Shown piece after piece: positions 4,621 to 6,760 of a stretch of 6,760 nucleotides of DNA. Positions within the stretch are counted from its first letter, which is position 1. Each line of letters starts with the position of its first letter. The stretch covers positions 1 through 6,760 of the forward strand of contig NZ_CP187534.1 of the NCBI RefSeq assembly GCF_049852125.1. The letters are read 5' to 3'. The notes under the pieces are model-generated. The model ran no database searches. It had not been told where the DNA came from and saw only the letters and a list, made by a program, of their open reading frames with translations. The translations under genes and the position numbers were made by a program. The stretch is from Senimuribacter sp049852125 (lineage in GTDB: Bacteria > Bacillota > Clostridia > Peptostreptococcales > Anaerovoracaceae).

Positions 4621-5274
4621 ATGAGTGATAAAATGTCCATGGAGCAGAACATCTTTTATGTGAAGCGCAATATGATTGACCTCGTTTGGAAAGAATCGAT
4701 GCTGGAAGGAATAAACGTTATGTATCCGGACACGCAAGCAATCTGCGAAGGAATCAATGTACCAACAGTGTCGGTGAGAGACATTGTTGTGATCAACAAT
4801 TTAAAGTATTGCTGGCAGTTTACCCTCGATATCATAAAGGATTATCCCGTGTCACTGATATATATTAACCAGATCAATCGCGCAGTTGGCGGTTCCGGCG
4901 AAGTTTGGAACGCTGGCGTATTGAGGATAAGTCCAGTCAATATTGGTGGCACGACATGGATACCGGAGATACCTGCCCCTGAAACTGTAGTTGCTGATAT
5001 TGATGAAATCATGCAGATAGCATCAGCCACGCATAGAGCAATGACCATGATGCTGTATCTGATGCGATCCCAGCTATACAACGATAGTAATAAGCGAACT
5101 GCGCAGCTTGTTGCCAATAAGATCATGATTGAAAATGGATGCGGGATTATCAGTATTCCGAAAGACTGCATCCGTGAGTTTAACGGCCTTTTAATCGCCT
5201 TTTACGAGACAAATGATTCACAGGACATTATGGACTATGTGTATAATCACTGCATCAGCGGCATGACCCAGTAG
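4621..5274 (+). CDS. Fic/DOC-fold protein with degenerate catalytic motif
   Basis: 217 aa from ATG 4621; GGAGG (4603-4607) lies 13 bases upstream, rather far, so ATG 4633 (residue 5) remains possible. The Fic motif HxFx(D/E)GNxR appears as QLYNDSNKR (151-159): the catalytic His is Gln151 and the loop Gly is Ser156, while D155, N157 and R159 remain. Other family parts are present: an N-terminal ICEGIN (41-46) resembling the inhibitory (S/T)xxxE(G/N) helix but without the Ser/Thr, a helix NNLKYCWQFTLDII (59-72), a flap hairpin ISPVNIGGTTWIPEIP (103-118), and KIMIENGCGIISIP (167-180) after the loop. Active Fic enzymes AMPylate proteins using the His as general base, so this copy is probably not a normal AMP transferase; it may bind nucleotide or protein, or do other chemistry. 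It follows rep closely and may be co-transcribed. Confidence 0.75.
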   Translation: MSDKMSMEQNIFYVKRNMIDLVWKESMLEGINVMYPDTQAICEGINVPTVSVRDIVVINNLKYCWQFTLDIIKDYPVSLIYINQINRAVGGSGEVWNAGVLRISPVNIGGTTWIPEIPAPETVVADIDEIMQIASATHRAMTMMLYLMRSQLYNDSNKRTAQLVANKIMIENGCGIISIPKDCIREFNGLLIAFYETNDSQDIMDYVYNHCISGMTQ

Positions 5275-5379
5275 AAGAGGTCTCTTTGTAGAATAAGTAG
5301 AATGCAAAAAAGTTTTATTTTTTTTAAAAAATTTTGTAACGAATTGTTTCATCGTTTTAATATATAGAGGCAGGAATAT
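5275..5379. other. AT-rich spacer with A- and T-tracts
   Basis: After the Fic-like gene comes a small dyad AAGAG-GT-CTCTT (5277-5288), then a run of A- and T-tracts (about 5306-5336) that can fold weakly. The tracts may terminate the rep-fic transcript, bend the DNA or form an easily melted segment. No gene seen. Confidence 0.4.
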
Positions 5380-5409
5380 TTGACAAAGAGGTTGTCAATG
5401 CTGTATAAT
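5380..5409 (+). promoter_or_regulatory. Promoter of the antisense RNA, with inverted repeat over the -35
   Basis: TTGACA (5380-5385) and TATAAT (5404-5409) are perfect hexamers 18 bases apart. TTGACAA (5380-5386) and TTGTCAA (5392-5398) form a 7-bp inverted repeat over the -35 and spacer, a possible operator. Strong constitutive output is what a labile antitoxin RNA needs. Confidence 0.75.
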
Positions 5410-5420
5410 GTCAATAGGCA

Positions 5421-5445
5421 AAATGACAGAAATGCTCATGGAGCA
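5421..5445 (+). repeat. Direct repeat a (in antisense RNA)
   Basis: AAATGACAGAAAT then CTCATGGAGCA, matching 5595-5621: 13 of 13, a 1 versus 3 base gap, 6 of 6, then 4 of 5. It corresponds in position and logic to the DRa/DRb pair of par. Confidence 0.8.
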
Positions 5446-5450
5446 AAGCG

Positions 5451-5482
5451 AAAACCCCAGTAGCGGCAACTACTGGGGTTTT
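5451..5482. terminator. Bidirectional intrinsic terminator shared by toxin mRNA and antisense RNA
   Basis: AAAACCCCAGTAG (5451-5463) pairs perfectly with CTACTGGGGTTTT (5470-5482) around CGGCAA. A-tract before and T-tract after give a U-run on both strands, so it ends both the rightward antisense RNA and the leftward toxin mRNA, and gives them complementary 3' ends. Confidence 0.9.
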
Positions 5483-5528
5483 CTATGCTGTCTTGGGAGG
5501 GTGGCTTAGTCCCTAGGCTGACTACCAG

Positions 5529-5615
5529 CTACTCATCTCCGTCCAGCCATTTGCAGACGTAGTAGGCGACTACGCTTGCCAAAACAGAGAGGATAAATGA
5601 CAGAAATTCACTCAT
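5529..5615 (-). CDS. Type I toxin-like membrane peptide, 28 aa (Fst-like arrangement)
   Basis: Minus-strand ATG (5615-5613) to TAG (5531-5529). The peptide starts MSEFLSFILSVL and ends ASVVAYYVCKWLDGDE: a single hydrophobic span (about residues 4-21) and a charged C-terminal tail, the shape of small membrane-damaging type I toxins such as Fst of pAD1 (33 aa). Sequence identity to Fst is not evident, only the shape. The ribosome site AAAGGGGGTG is very strong and 7 bases from the ATG but is buried in a leader hairpin. The gene has its own good promoter, runs convergent to an antisense RNA, and shares its terminator. Excess toxin would depolarise or disturb the membrane, killing cells that lose the plasmid and with it the short-lived antisense RNA. 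The cassette lies downstream of the rep block, as expected for a stability function. Confidence 0.8.
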   Translation of the reverse strand: MSEFLSFILSVLASVVAYYVCKWLDGDE

Positions 5616-5621
5616 GAAGCA
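5595..5621 (+). repeat. Direct repeat b (toxin start region)
   Basis: Second copy of the repeat at 5421-5445. In the minus-strand toxin mRNA it spans from 6 bases before the start codon into codon 7, the part the antisense RNA would cover. Confidence 0.8.
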
Positions 5622-5650
5622 CACCCCCTTTCTCTACCTGTCTAGGGGTG
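5622..5650 (-). promoter_or_regulatory. Hairpin sequestering the toxin ribosome site
   Basis: In the toxin mRNA, CACCCC (5650-5645), a few bases from the predicted 5' end, pairs with GGGGTG (5627-5622), which is most of the ribosome site. Six GC-rich pairs enclose a 17-base loop. Fst mRNA uses the same type of 5' stem-loop to limit translation. Confidence 0.65.
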
Positions 5651-5661
5651 GTAGCATGATG

Positions 5662-5690
5662 ATTATACCATACGCAGCTTATCGCTGCAA
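5662..5690 (-). promoter_or_regulatory. Promoter of the toxin mRNA
   Basis: Minus strand TTGCAG (5690-5685), 17 bases, perfect TATAAT (5667-5662). Start near 5655 and end at the shared terminator give an mRNA of about 205 nt, close to the 210 nt of par RNA I. Confidence 0.65.
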
Positions 5691-5743
5691 TTGCTCTCGC
5701 CCTGCGGTTGGGGCTACCGCCCGCCGCTTCGCTCTGGTTGGTT
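5689..5743 (+). repeat. Left arm of a long imperfect inverted repeat
   Basis: CGCTTCGCTCTGGTTGGTT (5725-5743) is found exactly, inverted, at 6705-6723; similarity continues outward with mismatches and small gaps to about 5689. The arm also contains GGGC-TACC-GCCC (5711-5722). The arms flank about 960 bases of non-coding and decayed sequence. Confidence 0.7.
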
Positions 5744-5943
5744 TTAATATAAGCGAACTTTAAGAAATTTGCCGAAATTTTTCAAGTGTGCTTTAGGTCA
5801 TTTTTTTCAAAAAAGCGTTTCTCACGAATTGGAATTTCCACATTTTTTATCAGGCCGTGCCCTTTTCACTATTCAACAATTTTGAAAAATACACTTCCCA
5901 TGTTCTATCATTTTTCTCATGAAAACGATAATCCTGATAACGG
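5744..5943. other. Non-coding AT-rich stretch
   Basis: No gene recognised. An open frame crosses it but has no ribosome site and runs through the hairpins at 5944-6054, so it is unlikely to be coding. The stretch holds scattered T- and A-runs and leads into the oriT-like hairpin. Confidence 0.4.
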
Positions 5944-5998
5944 CAAGCATAGAAAAACAGGTCTGTTTTTCATGCTTGTTAAGGGCTCCGCCCCTAAC
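5944..5998. other. Candidate transfer origin (oriT-like hairpin plus GC-rich dyad)
   Basis: CAAGCAT + GAAAAACAG (5944-5950, 5952-5960) pairs with CTGTTTTTC + ATGCTTG (5963-5978), 16 pairs with one bulged A. It is followed at once by TTAAG and GGGC-TCC-GCCC; the second dyad, GTTAAGGGC/GCCCCTAAC (5978-5998), has one mismatch. An inverted repeat followed by TAAG and a GC-rich segment is the layout of MOBQ-type oriT sites (TAAG|TGCGCCC in RSF1010 and pIP501), but the sequence after TAAG does not match well. No relaxase gene is in the window. A structured replication origin is the main alternative. Confidence 0.4.
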
Positions 5999-6025
5999 AC
6001 CCTTCGTGACTTTGGCGTGGCTTTC

Positions 6026-6054
6026 TTCGTTTTTTGCATTTCGCAAAGAACGAA
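6026..6054. repeat. 12-bp inverted repeat
   Basis: TTCGTTTTTTGC (6026-6037) pairs with GCAAAGAACGAA (6043-6054) with one T-G pair around ATTTC. ATTTCGCAA in and beside the loop (6038-6046) recurs at 6109-6117. Probably part of the same origin-like region; not a clean terminator. Confidence 0.5.
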
Positions 6055-6057
6055 AAA

Positions 6058-6102
6058 AACCGGTAACGAGATTTTTCGATGAACGAAATCAGATTACCGG
6101 TT
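6058..6102. repeat. Inverted repeat AACCGGTAA/TTACCGGTT
   Basis: AACCGGTAA (6058-6066) and TTACCGGTT (6094-6102) are perfect 9-bp arms around 27 bases. Each arm carries the palindrome ACCGGT. First half of a four-site cluster. Confidence 0.65.
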
Positions 6103-6159
6103 GGTGAAATTTCGCAAGCCCTTGTTATCACGAAAAAAAGAAAGTGAAGGATCTGGAGC

Positions 6160-6210
6160 CGTTACCAGTAACAGTCTCTAAGAAAAAATATAAACGATTT
6201 ACTGGTAACG
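6160..6210. repeat. Inverted repeat CGTTACCAGTAA/TTACTGGTAACG
   Basis: Perfect 12-bp arms (6160-6171 and 6199-6210) around a 27-base AT-rich spacer, the same spacer length as in the repeat at 6058-6102. The left arm with the next C contains the palindrome GTTAC-CA-GTAAC. The equal geometry suggests binding sites for one dimeric protein, for example Rep, a partition protein or a mobilisation protein. Confidence 0.65.
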
Positions 6211-6238
6211 TTAGGTGCGTTTTTATATGTGATATTAA

Positions 6239-6400
6239 TTAATTATTGTCACTACCTTCATATGCCGCCTTGTAGCGGTAGTATGTCCTCCGCCCGATCT
6301 GCATATCTGCCATGATCTGCTCCATGCTGGCTCCGGCTGCATAGAGCTGGGCAAAGGTCCAGGGGGGCAATAAAAGCGTCTCTGAGATAAAAAAAGGCGT
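6239..6400 (-). pseudogene. C-terminal remnant of a helix-turn-helix protein, possibly a serine recombinase
   Basis: The minus frame ending at TAA 6241-6239 reads PPWTFAQLYAAGASMEQIMA then DMQIGRRTYYRYKAAYEGSDNN. This is a good helix-turn-helix of the type that ends resolvases and related recombinases (a xLYxxGxSxxxI...IGRxTYYRY pattern). The frame is open only back to a TAG at 6403-6401 and has no convincing start, and the residues before PPW look random, so the gene has lost its front part near 6365-6400. Resolvase origin is a guess from the pattern; another HTH protein is possible. Confidence 0.5.
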
Positions 6401-6666
6401 CTAAACGGGGGTATTTATTAAAATCCGTTAAAAATCGCTTAGAGGCGAAAATAGAGTCTATTAGAGGGCAATTAACGGATGGGGTTGACCAAGATGCTGT
6501 AATGGCGCTTTTCAAAGCACTCCCTGCAGATAAGCAGTTTCAGGCTATGATTGAGACTGAATTGCCAGAAACGCAGCTGCAGCCTGAGCTGATGCAAGAG
6601 CTTCGGAGCGTGATGGAGAATGACCTGCAGCAAACCGAAAGAGACTGGGGCGAAGAATTCTATTGA
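6391..6666 (+). pseudogene. C-terminal remnant of an unknown protein
   Basis: A coding-like frame runs from just after TAA 6388-6390 to TGA 6664-6666: KRGYLLKSVKNRLEAKIESI, then GVDQDAVMALFKALPADKQF, ending NDLQQTERDWGEEFY. It is acidic, helical and has a normal codon look, but has no start until ATG 6502, which lacks a ribosome site and would give only 54 aa. It therefore looks like the tail of a longer protein whose front was lost at the same place as the opposing remnant. I do not recognise the family; the tail of a mobilisation or replication protein would not be surprising. Confidence 0.5.
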
Positions 6667-6704
6667 TGGTGTGTTGATATTTAATTTATGTCACGTCTCT
6701 GAAG

Positions 6705-6760
6705 AACCAACCAGAGCGAAGCGACGGACTGTAGCTTCCAACTGCAGAGAAAAGCGGTTA
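6705..6760 (-). repeat. Right arm of the long imperfect inverted repeat
   Basis: AACCAACCAGAGCGAAGCG (6705-6723) is the exact inverse of 5725-5743; extended to 6727 the match is 22 of 23, and weaker similarity continues to the window end (CAACTGCAGAG against CTGCGGTTG on the other arm). It contains GCGAAGC, a heptamer known to form a very stable single-strand mini-hairpin. Between 6667 and 6704 I see nothing. Confidence 0.65.

Larger units (their letters stand above)
5416..5483 (+). ncRNA. Antisense antitoxin RNA (RNA II-like, about 68 nt)
   Basis: A transcript starting about 7 bases after the TATAAT and ending at the terminator would be about 68 nt with no ORF. Its 5421-5445 stretch nearly repeats 5595-5621, which in the opposite orientation encodes the start region of the toxin mRNA, so the RNA can pair with the toxin message across its start codon. 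It also shares the terminator hairpin with that message. RNA II of the pAD1 par locus is about the same size and has the same two contacts. Boundaries are predicted from promoter and terminator only. Confidence 0.75.

Noticed and set aside
4842..5171. 109-codon minus-strand frame
   Set aside because: Shadow of the Fic-fold gene; no ribosome site.
5786..6082. 98-codon open frame on the plus strand
   Set aside because: No ribosome site, odd composition (Phe/Arg/Lys-rich) and it runs through three hairpins of the origin-like region; a second overlapping frame is open there too, which is typical of non-coding sequence.
6026..6210. CRISPR-like array
   Set aside because: Repeats are inverted palindrome pairs, not regularly spaced direct repeats, and there are no cas genes.
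6258..6515. 85-codon open frame on the minus strand
   Set aside because: It lies across the joint between the two remnants and out of frame with both; the sensible HTH and acidic sequences are in the other frames.
5689..6727. Insertion sequence or MITE bounded by the inverted repeat
   Set aside because: No transposase, no flanking target duplication and imperfect arms whose similarity drifts outward rather than stopping at a sharp end.

Overview
This window looks like an accessory plasmid, or most of one, from a low-to-moderate GC member of the Bacillota. The reasons are purine-rich Shine-Dalgarno sites of the GGAGG/AAGGGGG type, a LexA box of the Gram-positive GAAC-N4-GTTC form, a Firmicutes-type small holin, an Fst-like type I toxin-antitoxin cassette and a primase-like plasmid Rep protein. 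Genus cannot be decided from the sequence (Clostridia and Negativicutes are both possible), and circularity cannot be shown from one linear window.

Left part (1-1320): a plasmid-type DNA-binding coiled-coil protein (90-683) is preceded by a tandem 11-bp repeat overlapping a 17-bp palindrome, likely its own operator. It is followed by a very AT-rich gene for an unrecognised single-span membrane protein (750-1259), which ends at a hairpin between convergent genes.

Regulated membrane-lesion module (1392-2784): on the minus strand are a TcdE/phage-type holin (1930-2253) and an unrecognised 134-aa protein with a Gly/Ala-rich hydrophobic segment (1392-1796). Diverging from the holin is a 55-aa gene with a consensus promoter carrying a LexA box between -35 and -10, so it should be damage-inducible. 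It is followed by a 50-aa ribbon-helix-helix repressor (2632-2784). A GTGATATCAC/TATCACC motif sits in or beside the promoters of the repressor, the holin and the 134-aa gene, so these appear to be one regulon. The layout resembles SOS-controlled bacteriocin or toxin release modules, but no cargo can be identified with confidence.

Replication block (2785-5274): a leader with two hairpins precedes a 501-aa Rep with archaeo-eukaryotic-primase motifs and a C-terminal helix-turn-helix. Next come a 43-aa ORF in the same frame after the rep stop, and a Fic-fold protein whose catalytic His is replaced by Gln.

Addiction cassette (5380-5690): a roughly 68-nt antisense RNA and a convergent mRNA for a 28-aa membrane peptide share one bidirectional terminator. 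The RNA carries a near copy of the antisense of the toxin start region. This is the architecture of the pAD1 par (Fst) locus, with a different peptide sequence.

Right part (5689-6760): mostly non-coding and rich in structure. It holds an oriT-like hairpin followed by TTAAG and a GC-rich inverted repeat, a cluster of TTACC(R)GTAA-type palindromes, two gene remnants that meet head to head near 6390, and imperfect inverted repeats at both edges, the right one running to the window end.
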